Shown piece by piece: positions 54,201 through 63,254 of a stretch of DNA of 64,000 bases. Under the pieces are notes generated by a model, which did not search any database, had not been told where the DNA came from, and saw only the letters and a program-made list of their open reading frames with translations. Positions within the stretch are counted from its first letter, which is position 1; each line of letters starts with the position of its first letter. The DNA comes from Sphingomonas sp. IC-11. Its GTDB lineage: Bacteria; Pseudomonadota; Alphaproteobacteria; Sphingomonadales; Sphingomonadaceae. The position numbers and the translations under genes were made by a program. The stretch is taken from the NCBI RefSeq assembly GCF_021043365.1, contig NZ_JAJNDU010000004.1, forward strand, positions 238,939 to 302,938, in the 5' to 3' direction.

Positions 54201-54959
54201 ATGGCAGGCCGGTCTTGGTTCCGCTGGGGCATCGTACTGGGCTTCGCGATCGGCGGGTTCTTCGACGGCATCCTCCTCCACCAGATATTGCAATGGCACC
54301 ATCTCCTAAGCCTTGTTCCGGGCGTCAGCAGCATCCGGGCTCAGGTGCTCTGGGACGGCTATTTCCACGCGTTGATGTACGTGATCGCCGGGGCGAGCCT
54401 TTGGGGCCTCTGGCGGGCCAATCGCGCTGCTGAACAGCGCTCGGGCAGGCTGCTCGCTGGCGCCCTGCTCATTGGCTTTGGCCTCTGGCACGTCGCCGAC
54501 GCACTACTCTCCCACTGGCTGCTCGGCATTCACCGTATCCGGCTCGACAGCCCCAATCCGTTGCTGTGGGACTTGGCGTGGTTGGGAGGGTTCGGCGTGT
54601 TGCCGCTTTTGCTCGGCCTGGTCATCGCCCGCCGGCGTCCACGTATCGACGGCCCACGCGGCCCATCCGTGGCCCTGCTGATGGTCAGCCTACTTACCGG
54701 CAGCGCCGCCGCCTGGTCGCTCAAGCCGCCAGCCGATCAGCGGTTCACGACCATCGTCTTCGCACCCTGGACCACGCCGGCCGCCGGCCTTGATGCCGTG
54801 CTGGCAAGTGGCGGGCGATTGTTGTGGACTGATCGTCGTGCAGCAGTGATGGTCGTCGAGGTACCGCCCGAGAGCCGTTGGAGCTTCTACCGGCGCGGGG
54901 CTCTCCTCGTCAGTGGCGCCGGACTTCCGAACGGCTGTTTCAGCTGGGCAAGGAACTGA
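54201..54959 (+). CDS. DUF2243 family membrane protein
   Basis: A 252-residue membrane protein. The first four helices match DUF2243: GIVLGFAIGGFFDGILLHQI, LQWHHLLS, LWDGYFHALMYVIAGASLWG, FGLWHVADALLSHWLLGIHR and NPLLWDLAWLGGFGVLPLLL, with several conserved His and Asp residues that could bind metal or haem. The C-terminal part (about 180-250) is a soluble extracytoplasmic domain of unknown role. ATG 54201 follows GCGGAGGTTCGC. The biochemical function of the family is not known to me. Confidence 0.88.
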   Translation: MAGRSWFRWGIVLGFAIGGFFDGILLHQILQWHHLLSLVPGVSSIRAQVLWDGYFHALMYVIAGASLWGLWRANRAAEQRSGRLLAGALLIGFGLWHVADALLSHWLLGIHRIRLDSPNPLLWDLAWLGGFGVLPLLLGLVIARRRPRIDGPRGPSVALLMVSLLTGSAAAWSLKPPADQRFTTIVFAPWTTPAAGLDAVLASGGRLLWTDRRAAVMVVEVPPESRWSFYRRGALLVSGAGLPNGCFSWARN

Positions 54960-55075
54960 AGATCGCCTTCTCTCGGCACGGCTCACCTGTTCGATCTACC
55001 GATCGCTTCACTGTTCCTGTCATGAAGCCTGCCGGCGACCTGTGCGTTGACGTGATACACGCAACGGAGACCGTC

Positions 55076-55246
55076 ATGGCAGATCACAAGCCCGAAGAGC
55101 CCAAGCCCAGCGATTTCAAGGAAGCTGCACAGCGCAGTCAGAACGCCGGGATCGCCGACGAAAGCGCCGCTTATCAGAACGCGGCGAAAGGCCAGACTGA
55201 TCAGTCCGAAGGAAGCGAAGGCGAGAGCGAAGCGCACCCAAGCTAG
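55076..55246 (+). CDS. Small hydrophilic protein of unknown function
   Basis: A 56-residue, strongly polar protein (MADHKPEEPKPSDFKEAAQR then SQNAGIADESAAYQNAAKGQ) with a Ser/Glu-rich tail. There is no hydrophobic segment; it is probably intrinsically disordered, as are many small stress-induced proteins. GGAGACCGTC before ATG 55076 is a good ribosome-binding site, and a hairpin follows the stop, which supports a real gene. I do not recognise a named family. Confidence 0.65.
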   Translation: MADHKPEEPKPSDFKEAAQRSQNAGIADESAAYQNAAKGQTDQSEGSEGESEAHPS

Positions 55247-55259
55247 CGATCAGATATCA

Positions 55260-55282
55260 GGCTGCGCCCGGGTGGCGCAGCC
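55260..55282 (+). terminator. Hairpin after the small hydrophilic protein gene
   Basis: A perfect 8-bp stem (GGCTGCGC / GCGCAGCC) with a 7-nt loop starts 14 bases after the stop codon at 55246. Only TT follows, so termination is likely but not classical. Confidence 0.65.
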
Positions 55283-55389
55283 TTCCGGTCCTTGCGCGAC
55301 AGCTTGTCGCGGTTGGCGTGACCGCACAGATCGCTTCATCAGTTCCACGCGTCATGGGGCATAGTCGGCGACCTCGCCGGTGACTGCGA

Positions 55390-56202
55390 TCAGACCGGGT
55401 CCATGAAGCGAAGGATGGCGGATTGGCTTCCGCTCGCCATCATCGTCCCGTCTTCGGCAAACATGTGGATCGCGCCGTGGCCGAAGCCGCGGTCCGCAGC
55501 GCTGATCTTCACGTCGCACAGGACCCAGTCGGTCGGGACGATCCGAGCGATACGCAGGGTATTGTCGAGACTGTTCCCGCCGCCGCGCCGGCCGAACGCC
55601 GATGCGAGCCCCGACGGCACAAAATCCGCAAAAATCGCTAGCAGGCTGGCGTCGATCGGGGCGCCGTCCTTGGCACGGATCCAGACCACCATGCGGCCAT
55701 CGGGTGAAGGCGTGCCATCCAGCGGCACCGCGCCATAGCGCCCCGGCGCCAGGCGAACGTCGAGGCGGTCCATCAACGCTGCGTCCTGCACCGGCCAAAG
55801 TTGCCGCGGCTTGCATTCCGCCGCTGGCGGCATCTCGGGCGGCGTCACCCACTGGCCAGACGGAAGGCCTTCCCGATCGCCAAGCGCGGCATTTACGGTC
55901 AGCACCAACTTGCCCGCGTCAGTTCCGAGAACTCGAACCTGGCTGATGTTCCGCCCGCCGGAAAGCACCTCGACGCTAAGATCAAGCGTGTCGCCAACGC
56001 GGGCATAAGAGACGAACTGCGCACTCGACCAGATGACGCTGCGCCCGGTCGCCCGCTCTGCCGCTATCGTTGCGGCACCCAGACCCACGCCGCCAAACAT
56101 GAAGACGTTTCCCGGAGGGCCGACGCACACTTGATCCGTCACCTCGAGACGGAAGACGGCGGGATCTGGCGTTGGCTGAACATCAAGGAACGGCTGGGTC
56201 AT
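55390..56202 (-). CDS. Acyl-CoA thioesterase, double hotdog type
   Basis: A 270-residue thioesterase-superfamily protein. It has two hotdog-like halves (about 20-115 and 150-268). The first includes FMFGGVGLGAATIAAERATG, RSVIWSSAQFVSYARVGDTL and VEVLSGGRNISQVRVLGTDA. The second includes NSLDNTLRIARIVPTDWVLC, HGAIHMFAEDGTMMASGSQS. It resembles the TesB-like family hydrolysing acyl-CoA. The start is uncertain: ATG 56202 or 56232, neither with a strong ribosome-binding site. Confidence 0.82.
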   Translation of the reverse strand: MTQPFLDVQPTPDPAVFRLEVTDQVCVGPPGNVFMFGGVGLGAATIAAERATGRSVIWSSAQFVSYARVGDTLDLSVEVLSGGRNISQVRVLGTDAGKLVLTVNAALGDREGLPSGQWVTPPEMPPAAECKPRQLWPVQDAALMDRLDVRLAPGRYGAVPLDGTPSPDGRMVVWIRAKDGAPIDASLLAIFADFVPSGLASAFGRRGGGNSLDNTLRIARIVPTDWVLCDVKISAADRGFGHGAIHMFAEDGTMMASGSQSAILRFMDPV

Positions 56203-56512
56203 GACGCTGCGTTCACAGTTTAGGCAGCTCATGTCTAGCTGGCTGAACTGTCGGTATGCATTGGTGTGCCGCTTCGGCGCCCGCCTCAGCGTTGCACCGA
56301 CTAGTGTTTGACAGGCGCTCGCCGTCCGCACATCATCATCCCATGCAACTTTGCGTGCGCCATCTCCGACGCCGCGTCCATGCGGGACAGCTTCTCGCGG
56401 GCAACTAGCCCCGGGCTCTGAACGGGTGCGCCCCGAAGAGTTCGGGGGCGACTTCCATCATCGCATCATAGCAGGCGCTGCGCACGAGTGCGGCCGCCAT
56501 GGAGATAACAGC
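56203..56512. promoter_or_regulatory. Divergent intergenic region between thioesterase and rnk-like genes
   Basis: A 310-base gap holding the promoters of two divergent genes. TTGACA (56308-56313) with CATCAT 17 bases on (56331-56336) is a possible plus-strand promoter for the rnk-like gene, but the -10 element is poor. Nothing else stands out. Confidence 0.3.
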
Positions 56513-56932
56513 GTGAGCATTACCCATTCGGCCGCAACCCGGCCGCAGATCCACATGATTGAAGCGGAAGCGGACAAGCTTTCGGACCTGGCGTTGAGCA
56601 TACAGGATCGATCGCCGCAGGTGAGCGAACTGCTGCTGCGCGAAACCACCCGGGCGAAGCTTCATGCTGCGTCCCGCATTCCGAAGGACGTCGTTACCAT
56701 GGGCTCGCACGTCGAGTTCATCGACGAAGGCACCGGATCGCGGCGCAGCGTGCAACTGGTGTATCCACCGGAAGCCGACATTTCCGCCGGTCGCATATCG
56801 ATCCTGACCCCGGTCGGGGCCGGCCTGATCGGGCTTCGAGAGGGGCAATCGATCATATGGCCCGATCGGGATGGCCATGAGCGTCGGCTGACGATTGTGA
56901 AGGTCAATCAGCAGGCAGAGTGCGCCGCCTGA
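56513..56932 (+). CDS. rnk: Rnk-like transcription elongation factor (GreA/GreB C-terminal domain)
   Basis: A 139-residue protein with a short N-terminal helical hairpin (IHMIEAEADKLSDLALSIQD) and the FKBP-like GreA/GreB C-terminal domain (VVTMGSHVEFIDEGTGSRRS, VQLVYPPEADISAGRISILT, PVGAGLIGLREGQSIIWPDR). Rnk, the nucleoside diphosphate kinase regulator, binds RNA polymerase and competes with Gre factors. The GTG at 56513 is chosen because GGAGATAACAGC precedes it. Confidence 0.9.
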   Translation: MSITHSAATRPQIHMIEAEADKLSDLALSIQDRSPQVSELLLRETTRAKLHAASRIPKDVVTMGSHVEFIDEGTGSRRSVQLVYPPEADISAGRISILTPVGAGLIGLREGQSIIWPDRDGHERRLTIVKVNQQAECAA

Positions 56933-56966
56933 TCACATCCACAAAAGAACGATGAGGCACCGAGCA

Positions 56967-56986
56967 CCGCCGACCGACGTCGGCGG
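56967..56986. terminator. Hairpin between convergent rnk and histidine kinase genes
   Basis: A perfect 8-bp stem (CCGCCGAC / GTCGGCGG) with a 4-nt loop, extended by an outer pairing AGGCAC (56955-56960) with GTGCCT (56992-56997). It sits between two convergent stop codons. Confidence 0.75.
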
Positions 56987-56997
56987 CAGCCGTGCCT

Positions 56998-59241
56998 TCA
57001 TCCTTGACCCTCGGCAGGTTGGTCCAGCACCTCGCGCACCTTCACCGCCAGTTGAGCCATCGTGAACGGCTTGGCTACCAGGTGCACGCCGCGGTTCAGT
57101 CGCCCGTCGTGAACGATCGCGTTTGGCGTGTAGCCGGTGGTGAACAGCACCCGAAGGTGCGGAAACTGACGTCGCGCGCGCTCTGCCAGTTCGCGGCCAT
57201 TCATGCCGGGCATCACCACGTCGGTGAACAGCAGGGTCACCCCGCTATGTCGCTCCAGCATCTCAAGGGCTTCAAGGCCACTGGATGCGTGGATCACGGT
57301 GTAGCCCAGATCCCGTAGCGCCGCGACGGTGGTCAAGCGCACTCCCTCCTCGTCCTCCACGACAAGGACCAGTTCGTCGCCGCGCCCTTGCGGCAACTCC
57401 GCTTGCAGCGGGCGGGAAGTCGGATCGTCGAGGGCGCCATGCGCACGCGGAAGGTAGATCTTCACCGTGGTGCCCTTCCCCACATCTGACGTGATCTTCA
57501 GGTGCCCGGCCGATTGCTTGACGAAGCCGAAGACCTGACTGAGGCCGAGCCCCGTTCCCTTTCCCATCTCCTTGGTGGTGAAGAAAGGATCCAGTGCACG
57601 GTCGAGCACCTCACGGGCCATTCCAAGGCCGGTGTCCGTGACCGCGATCAGCACGAATTGACCGGCCTGAACCCCTTCATGGTGGGAGACGTAAGACTCA
57701 TCGAGATCGCAATTGTGCGTTTCGATGATAAGCCGGCCGCCGTCCGGCATGGCATCCCGGCCGTTGATGGCGAGGTTCAGCACCGCGTTTTCGAGCTGGC
57801 CCGGGTCGGCTTCGACCCGCCAGACTCCAGGAGCAAGCACCGTCTCCAGGCTGACCATTTCGCCCAGGGTGCGACGGAGCAGCTCGGACATGTCGCTGAC
57901 CAGGCGGTTAGGATCGAGTACCCGCGGCTGGAGCGGCTGCTGCCGGCCGAACGCAAGCAGACGGCGGGTGAGCTCGGCGGCGCGGTTCGCCGCATCCTTG
58001 GCCGCGCCGATGGCGCGCTCGACCTTGTCGGGCTGGTCGAAGCGGCGAGCGGCGAGGTCGAGGTTACCAAGGATGACCGCGAGCATGTTGTTGAAATCGT
58101 GCGCGATGCCCCCAGTCAGCTGGCCGAGCGCCTCGATCTTCTGCATTTGCCGGATCTGCGCCTCCGCCTCGGCATTCGCACGCGACGCTTCGATCAATGC
58201 CTCATTGGCTTGCCGAAGCTCGTGCGTGGCCCGGCGTACTTCTGCCTCCGTTCGCGCAACCGAGCGCGCCTGCTGCATGGCCAGAACCGCCAGCAGCAAA
58301 CTGGTCAGGGCCCCGCCTGCCAGAACCAGCCATATGGAAGTGACCGGCGCACTTTCGTAGAATTTCGGTGCCGCCGCTATACCCACCGTCCAAGTGCGGC
58401 CGGCAAACTCGAGGGTGCGAGTCACGGCGATCCGCGGGTCGGCCGGAAAGTTTGCGGCGCGGTAAAGCAGATTGCCGGGCACTGGCTTGCCGTCGAAGAT
58501 CTCGACGGCAGCGCCCGCTAAGTTTGGCTTCGCCAATGCTGCTGCAAACAGCTCTCGCGCGCGCAGCGGGCTGTACGACCAGCCTTCCCACTTATACCCC
58601 GCGGAACCAACTGGTGCCCCGGTCACTCGCCCGACCGGCACATAGAGCAAGAGGCCGGCGGCGTCGCTCCGGCTGCTGTCCTGAACCAGCGTCACCTTGC
58701 CGGACAGCGTCGCCTCGCCAGTCTCTGCCGCTCGTTCCATTGCAGCGCGCCGGCCGGGTGTGCTCTGCATGTCATAGCCAAGCGCGTGCTGGTTCACCGG
58801 CGTTGCCGGATCCAGATAAAGGATGACCGAGCGGGGCAAACCCTTGCTCATCGGCCAAGGGGCGAACTCCGCCAGACCATCCGCGCGAGCTGCGCGTGTT
58901 GCGCGATCAAGGTCAGCCTTGCTGCGCACGCGCATCGCATATCCGACGCCCAGCACGCCCGGGTGGTTCTGGGGCAGCTTCAGTCGAGACACATAAGCGG
59001 AAAATTCAGCGCGGCTTACCTCGCCCGATCCCTGAAACAGCGCTGCCGCCCCACGAAGCAGCAACCGCTGCTCGCTCAGCCGAGTCTCGATCGCATTCAC
59101 GGCTGCATCGGCCAGGGACGCAAACCGCGCTTGCTGCCGCTCTTCCTCCGCGCGCCACACAAGCAACCCCGCAATCAACGTGGCGAGCAGGCCGATGATC
59201 ATCACGATGATCGGCGAACGCAGTTGACGAAGGCTGGCCAT
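56998..59241 (-). CDS. CHASE-domain hybrid sensor histidine kinase
   Basis: About 747 residues. An N-terminal helix (SPIIVMIIGLLATLIAGLLV), a periplasmic CHASE sensor domain (about 60-280: QNHPGVLGVGYAMRV, YDMQSTPGRRAAMERA) and a second helix (about 300-320) are followed by a coiled coil. The HisKA motif is GGIAHDFNNMLAVILGNLDL (His near 380). HATPase_c has NLAINGRDAMPDGG, DTGLGM and GKGTGLGLSQVFG. A C-terminal receiver has Asp in LLFTDVVMPGMNG and Lys in LVAKPFT. No separate regulator gene is adjacent. The start is ATG 59241 or GTG 59262. Confidence 0.93.
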   Translation of the reverse strand: MASLRQLRSPIIVMIIGLLATLIAGLLVWRAEEERQQARFASLADAAVNAIETRLSEQRLLLRGAAALFQGSGEVSRAEFSAYVSRLKLPQNHPGVLGVGYAMRVRSKADLDRATRAARADGLAEFAPWPMSKGLPRSVILYLDPATPVNQHALGYDMQSTPGRRAAMERAAETGEATLSGKVTLVQDSSRSDAAGLLLYVPVGRVTGAPVGSAGYKWEGWSYSPLRARELFAAALAKPNLAGAAVEIFDGKPVPGNLLYRAANFPADPRIAVTRTLEFAGRTWTVGIAAAPKFYESAPVTSIWLVLAGGALTSLLLAVLAMQQARSVARTEAEVRRATHELRQANEALIEASRANAEAEAQIRQMQKIEALGQLTGGIAHDFNNMLAVILGNLDLAARRFDQPDKVERAIGAAKDAANRAAELTRRLLAFGRQQPLQPRVLDPNRLVSDMSELLRRTLGEMVSLETVLAPGVWRVEADPGQLENAVLNLAINGRDAMPDGGRLIIETHNCDLDESYVSHHEGVQAGQFVLIAVTDTGLGMAREVLDRALDPFFTTKEMGKGTGLGLSQVFGFVKQSAGHLKITSDVGKGTTVKIYLPRAHGALDDPTSRPLQAELPQGRGDELVLVVEDEEGVRLTTVAALRDLGYTVIHASSGLEALEMLERHSGVTLLFTDVVMPGMNGRELAERARRQFPHLRVLFTTGYTPNAIVHDGRLNRGVHLVAKPFTMAQLAVKVREVLDQPAEGQG

Positions 59242-59356
59242 CCTACGGCGATAGCGAGGCACATTGGGGTGTCAACGCAGCCCCGATCAACACAGTCAAC
59301 GACGACGATCGCTTCTGTTAACATAGCGCAAGAACAGCAGAATGGAGGATGTCGGT

Positions 59357-60385
59357 ATGAGGGCTGCACGTTTCATCGAGGCCGGGCGCGGTGCCGAAAT
59401 CGTCGACGTTCCGACCCCTTCCCCGCGCGCCGGCGAAGTGCTGATCCGCGTGGCCGGCGCGGGGGCGTGCCATTCCGATCTTCACGTGCTGGATCATGGC
59501 CTCGGCATCCCGGGGCCTTTCACCCTCGGCCATGAAAATACGGGCTGGATCGCCGCGCTTGGCGAGGGCGTGACCGGATGGCAGGAGGGCGATGCGGTTG
59601 CCGTCTACGGGCCTTGGGGCTGCGGTTCTTGCCGCACCTGCCAGACCTCCGCGGAAAATTACTGCGAGCGACATGCAAGCATTCCCACCTATGGCGGCGG
59701 CCTGGGCTCGGACGGAGGCATGGCCGAATATATGATTGTGCCATCGCCGCGCCTTCTCGTGCCGCTGGGCGGCCTCGATCCGATCAAGGCGGCACCATTG
59801 AGCGATGCTGCGCTCACCCCCTATCACGCGATCAAGGCTGCTCTGCCGCTGCTTTCCCCCGACGCGACCGTGTTGGTGGTCGGCGTCGGCGGGCTGGGCC
59901 ATATGGCGGTTCAGATCCTCCGCGCGCTCACCCCCACCCGACTGATCGCGGCAGACATCGATGACACGAAGTTGGCGCATGCCCGACAGCTTGGGGCGAA
60001 CGTCACCATCAACACGCGCGACGGGCGGGCTGCCGAGGAGATCAGGGATCTTGTCGGACAAAGGGGCATCACCGTTGCGCTCGATTTTGTGGGCGCGCAA
60101 AGCACGATTGATCTCGCCGCACAGGTCGTCGGACGGAACAGCCATATCTCCATTGTCGGACTTGGCGGCGGAACCCTGCACTATGCCGCCAATAACCCGC
60201 CCTATGGCACGCAGGTTACCATCCCTTATTGGGGGTCAAGAACCGAACTGATGGAGGTGATCGCGCTTGCTCAGGCTGGGCATATCGCCGCTGCCGTGCA
60301 GACATTCCCGCTGGAAGAAGTGAACGAAGTGTACCAGCGCTTGCGGGAAGGGCGCATCCAAGGCCGCGCGGTCGTAATGCCCTGA
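59357..60385 (+). CDS. Zinc-dependent alcohol dehydrogenase
   Basis: A 342-residue medium-chain dehydrogenase. Catalytic-zinc ligands appear in GAGACHSDLHVLDHG (Cys) and FTLGHENTGWI (His-Glu). The structural zinc is held by CGSCRTCQTSAENYC. The Rossmann motif is VLVVGVGGLGHMAVQILRAL, and an Asp in LIAADIDD favours NAD. It resembles NAD-dependent aryl- or short-chain alcohol dehydrogenases; substrate unknown. ATG 59357 is preferred to 59342 because GGAGG lies eight bases before it. Confidence 0.92.
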   Translation: MRAARFIEAGRGAEIVDVPTPSPRAGEVLIRVAGAGACHSDLHVLDHGLGIPGPFTLGHENTGWIAALGEGVTGWQEGDAVAVYGPWGCGSCRTCQTSAENYCERHASIPTYGGGLGSDGGMAEYMIVPSPRLLVPLGGLDPIKAAPLSDAALTPYHAIKAALPLLSPDATVLVVGVGGLGHMAVQILRALTPTRLIAADIDDTKLAHARQLGANVTINTRDGRAAEEIRDLVGQRGITVALDFVGAQSTIDLAAQVVGRNSHISIVGLGGGTLHYAANNPPYGTQVTIPYWGSRTELMEVIALAQAGHIAAAVQTFPLEEVNEVYQRLREGRIQGRAVVMP

Positions 60386-60484
60386 CGCTCCTTCCACCCC
60401 GGTTCAGCAGACCGGATAACGGCGGGGCGATGCCGCTTTTCACGCGTTTCAGTGCGGCCGGACGGCAGCCACAAACAGGCGCGG

Positions 60485-61465
60485 TTACTTCTGGTTGAAA
60501 GGCGCGATGAGGACGGATTGCTCGACCCTGTTTCGCCCCCCTGCCTTCGCCTTGTAAAGCGCGTGGTCAGCCGCCTGCACCAGGCTTTCAGGCATGCGGA
60601 AGGACCCTCCCGCCCGCGCGATCGCCGTTGCCACACCGACGCTCACCGTCACGCGTCCGCGGGTGGAGTTCCCCTCATGCGGCACATTGAGCGTTGCGAC
60701 AGCAGAGCGAACCTCCTCTGCCAGCTCAAGAGCTGCAAATGGGCCAGTCTCACTCAAGACGAGGGCGAACTCCTCACCGCCATAGCGGCACGCCAGATCA
60801 CCGGGACGACGCGCAAACCTGCCAACGGCCGCCGCAACGGCCCGCAAGCAATCGTCGCCAGCCTGATGGCCATAGGAGTCATTGAAGCGTTTGAAATGAT
60901 CGACATCGATCAGGATCAGCGCCATCTCGCTGCCAACCCGTAGCGTTTGTTGCCACGACCGTTCGAGCATCCGGTCAAACGAGCGCCGATTGGCGAGGCC
61001 GGTGAGGCCATCCTTGTGAGCGAGTGCCTCAAGCTCCTCTTCCAGCCGTTTGCGGTCTGAAATGTCCCGAATCACCAATATCGTGTGCAGGATTTTGCCG
61101 TTCGCCGCGCGTTCCGATCGCGCACTTGTCTCCGACCATTTGAGCGAGCCGTCGCCACACACAACGCGAAGCTGATGCCTGACGGGACCGAGCTCCTCAC
61201 CGGACACCCGGCGGGCAAGCACCTCCTCCAGGATCGGAAGATCGGGCTCATAGATCAATTCGAAACCGGTGGACCCGATCATGGCGTCCGGAGACCATCC
61301 GAAAACCGCCTTTGCCGATGGCGAGACATAGGTGAACCGTCCGTCCGAAACGTGACAGATCACATCGCCGCTCTGCTCGACGATCGACCGGAAGATCATG
61401 TCCTCGTCCGGCCTCTTTGCAGGCCCGAACCTCAACAGCCGGCCGATAGCCTTGAACAGGGACAT
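60485..61465 (-). CDS. PAS-GGDEF diguanylate cyclase
   Basis: A 326-residue signalling protein. The N-terminal PAS domain covers about residues 25-145 (SIVEQSGDVICHVSDGRFTY, VSPSAKAVFGWSPDAMIGST) and ends in a PAC motif (VIRDISDRKRLEEELEAL). The GGDEF domain follows (DGLTGLANRRSFDRMLERSW, LILIDVDHFKRFNDSYGHQA) with active site CRYGGEEFALVLSE. An RxxD product-inhibition site (RPGD) lies five residues before GGEEF. It should make cyclic di-GMP with feedback control. It has no membrane segment. ATG 61465 starts the conserved part. Confidence 0.93.
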   Translation of the reverse strand: MSLFKAIGRLLRFGPAKRPDEDMIFRSIVEQSGDVICHVSDGRFTYVSPSAKAVFGWSPDAMIGSTGFELIYEPDLPILEEVLARRVSGEELGPVRHQLRVVCGDGSLKWSETSARSERAANGKILHTILVIRDISDRKRLEEELEALAHKDGLTGLANRRSFDRMLERSWQQTLRVGSEMALILIDVDHFKRFNDSYGHQAGDDCLRAVAAAVGRFARRPGDLACRYGGEEFALVLSETGPFAALELAEEVRSAVATLNVPHEGNSTRGRVTVSVGVATAIARAGGSFRMPESLVQAADHALYKAKAGGRNRVEQSVLIAPFNQK

Positions 61466-61847
61466 TGTACGGTACGCCTCAAAGACTCCACTCACGTCCG
61501 ACTTTAGCCGTTGTCGGACGGCTCCCAAGCATAATCTCGATTGGTCGTGCACCCCGTGAGGGCCAAAGCATGCGATCATGCGCCAGCCGTAAGCCGGCAT
61601 AGCGCGATCCGAGCGCACACGGCGCCCGCATGCGCACGTCAAAGGATTTGACAGCCGCGCCATTCCCCGACTTACCGACGTGGCGGATCCGGTCCCACCA
61701 CCTGGACCGCGCAAGAGGGGCTGTGTGTTGCTTTGTCGTCGATCGATACATCGCAGCGGGTCACAGCGGACCACGCCCGCTTAAACGTCTTTGTTATGGG
61801 AGGAGGTCGCGCCGAACGGCTCAGCGCGACCGAACGGGGAGAATGAA
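61466..61847. promoter_or_regulatory. 382-base divergent intergenic region
   Basis: It lies between the divergent diguanylate cyclase and permease genes and must hold both promoters. TTTGACA near 61648 is a possible -35 element on the plus strand, but I see no convincing -10. GGGGAGAATGAA near 61837 is the permease ribosome-binding site. No RNA gene or repeat is visible. Confidence 0.3.
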
Positions 61848-63254
61848 GTGAGCTGGAATTCCCGCAAATCGGCTGTCTCACATGAGGATGTGAAGCCGGA
61901 ACATCGCCTGACGCAAAGCCTCTCCTGGCCGCATCTGATCGCGCTGGGCGTCGGTGCGATTGTTGGCACCGGCATCCTTACCCTCATCGGCGTTGGCGCT
62001 GATAAGGCCGGCCCCAGCGTCATCCTGTCATTCGTGATTGCGGGGCTGATCTGCGCCTGCGCCGCCCTTGCTTATGCCGAAATGGCAACGATGATCCCCG
62101 CTTCGGGCAGTGCCTACACCTATTCCTATGTGGTCATCGGCGAACTCTTCGCCTGGGTGGTCGGGTGGAGCCTCATTCTTGAATATTCCCTGGTCGTGAG
62201 CGCCGTTGCCGTCGGCTGGTCCGGCTATGCCGCCCCGCTGCTTCACGATGCCTTCGGCGTACCGATGGCGTTGATGCAGGGGCCTGAAATCGGCGGGATC
62301 GTGAACATTCCCGCGATCGTGATCATCTTTGTCGTCGCGGGCCTGTTGATCCTCGGCACACGCGAAAGTGCGACGCTGAACGCCGTGCTGGTTCTCGTGA
62401 AGCTCGCCGCTCTGGTGGTGTTCGTCGCTGTGACGCTTCCTGCCTTCAACAGCACGAACTTCGATCCGTTCATGCCGTTTGGCTTCGGCAAGACGGTCTC
62501 TGCCGATGGCGTGGAGCGCGGGGTGATGGCCGCTGCCGCCATCATCTTCTTTGCCTTCTATGGCTTCGACGCCATCGCCACCGCGGCCGAAGAAACCAAG
62601 AATCCGAGCCGGGACCTGTCCATCGGCATCGTCGGCTCCATGGTGATCTGCGTGCTGATCTACATGGCGGTTGCGGCCGCCGCCATCGGTGCTCTCGCCT
62701 ATACGTCCTTCGCCAACAGCCCTGAGCCGCTGGCCTTGATCCTTCGTGACCTGCAGCATCCCTTTGCTGCGCGCTACCTCGCCATCTCGGCGGTGATCGC
62801 CCTTCCCACCGTGATCCTGGCCTTCTTCTACGGGCAGAGCCGGATCTTCTTCGTGATGGCCCGGGACGGTCTCCTGCCGCGCAGCCTTGCCCAGGTGTCG
62901 GACCGCGGCTCTCCCACGCGCGTGACGCTGTTCACGGCAGCCATCGTCGCCGTCCTGGCAGGCCTCATCCCGCTGAATGAGCTCGCCGCCCTCGCCAACG
63001 CAGGCACCCTGGTGGCGTTCGGCGCAGTGGCTTTCTGCATGCTCGTCATGCGCCGGCGGGCACCAGACGCCGAACGCAAGTTCCGCGTGCCTGCCGCTGC
63101 GTTGGTCGGATCCATCGCCATTTTTGGCTGCGCCTATCTGTTCTATAGCTTGCCACGCACCACGCAGATCTACTTCGCGGTCGCGCAGATCGTAGGGCTC
63201 GGTATCTATTTCGCTTTCGGCCGCCGCGGCAGCCTTGCCGGCGCCCGGGGCTAA
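61848..63254 (+). CDS. APC-family amino acid permease
   Basis: A 468-residue membrane protein with twelve helices. Helix 1 carries ALGVGAIVGTGILTLIGVGA, the substrate-binding glycine motif. Other landmarks are AYAEMATMIPASGSAYTYSY, FFAFYGFDAIATAAEETKNP and FYGQSRIFFVMARDGLLPRS. It matches the cationic amino acid transporter (YfnA/CAT) group. The GTG start at 61848 follows GGGGAGAATGAA. Confidence 0.92.
   Translation: MSWNSRKSAVSHEDVKPEHRLTQSLSWPHLIALGVGAIVGTGILTLIGVGADKAGPSVILSFVIAGLICACAALAYAEMATMIPASGSAYTYSYVVIGELFAWVVGWSLILEYSLVVSAVAVGWSGYAAPLLHDAFGVPMALMQGPEIGGIVNIPAIVIIFVVAGLLILGTRESATLNAVLVLVKLAALVVFVAVTLPAFNSTNFDPFMPFGFGKTVSADGVERGVMAAAAIIFFAFYGFDAIATAAEETKNPSRDLSIGIVGSMVICVLIYMAVAAAAIGALAYTSFANSPEPLALILRDLQHPFAARYLAISAVIALPTVILAFFYGQSRIFFVMARDGLLPRSLAQVSDRGSPTRVTLFTAAIVAVLAGLIPLNELAALANAGTLVAFGAVAFCMLVMRRRAPDAERKFRVPAAALVGSIAIFGCAYLFYSLPRTTQIYFAVAQIVGLGIYFAFGRRGSLAGARG

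Noticed and set aside
54945..55076. General stress (EcfG-type GGAAC) promoter before the small hydrophilic protein
   Set aside because: GGAAC occurs at about 54952 but the expected GTT element 16-17 bases downstream is missing.
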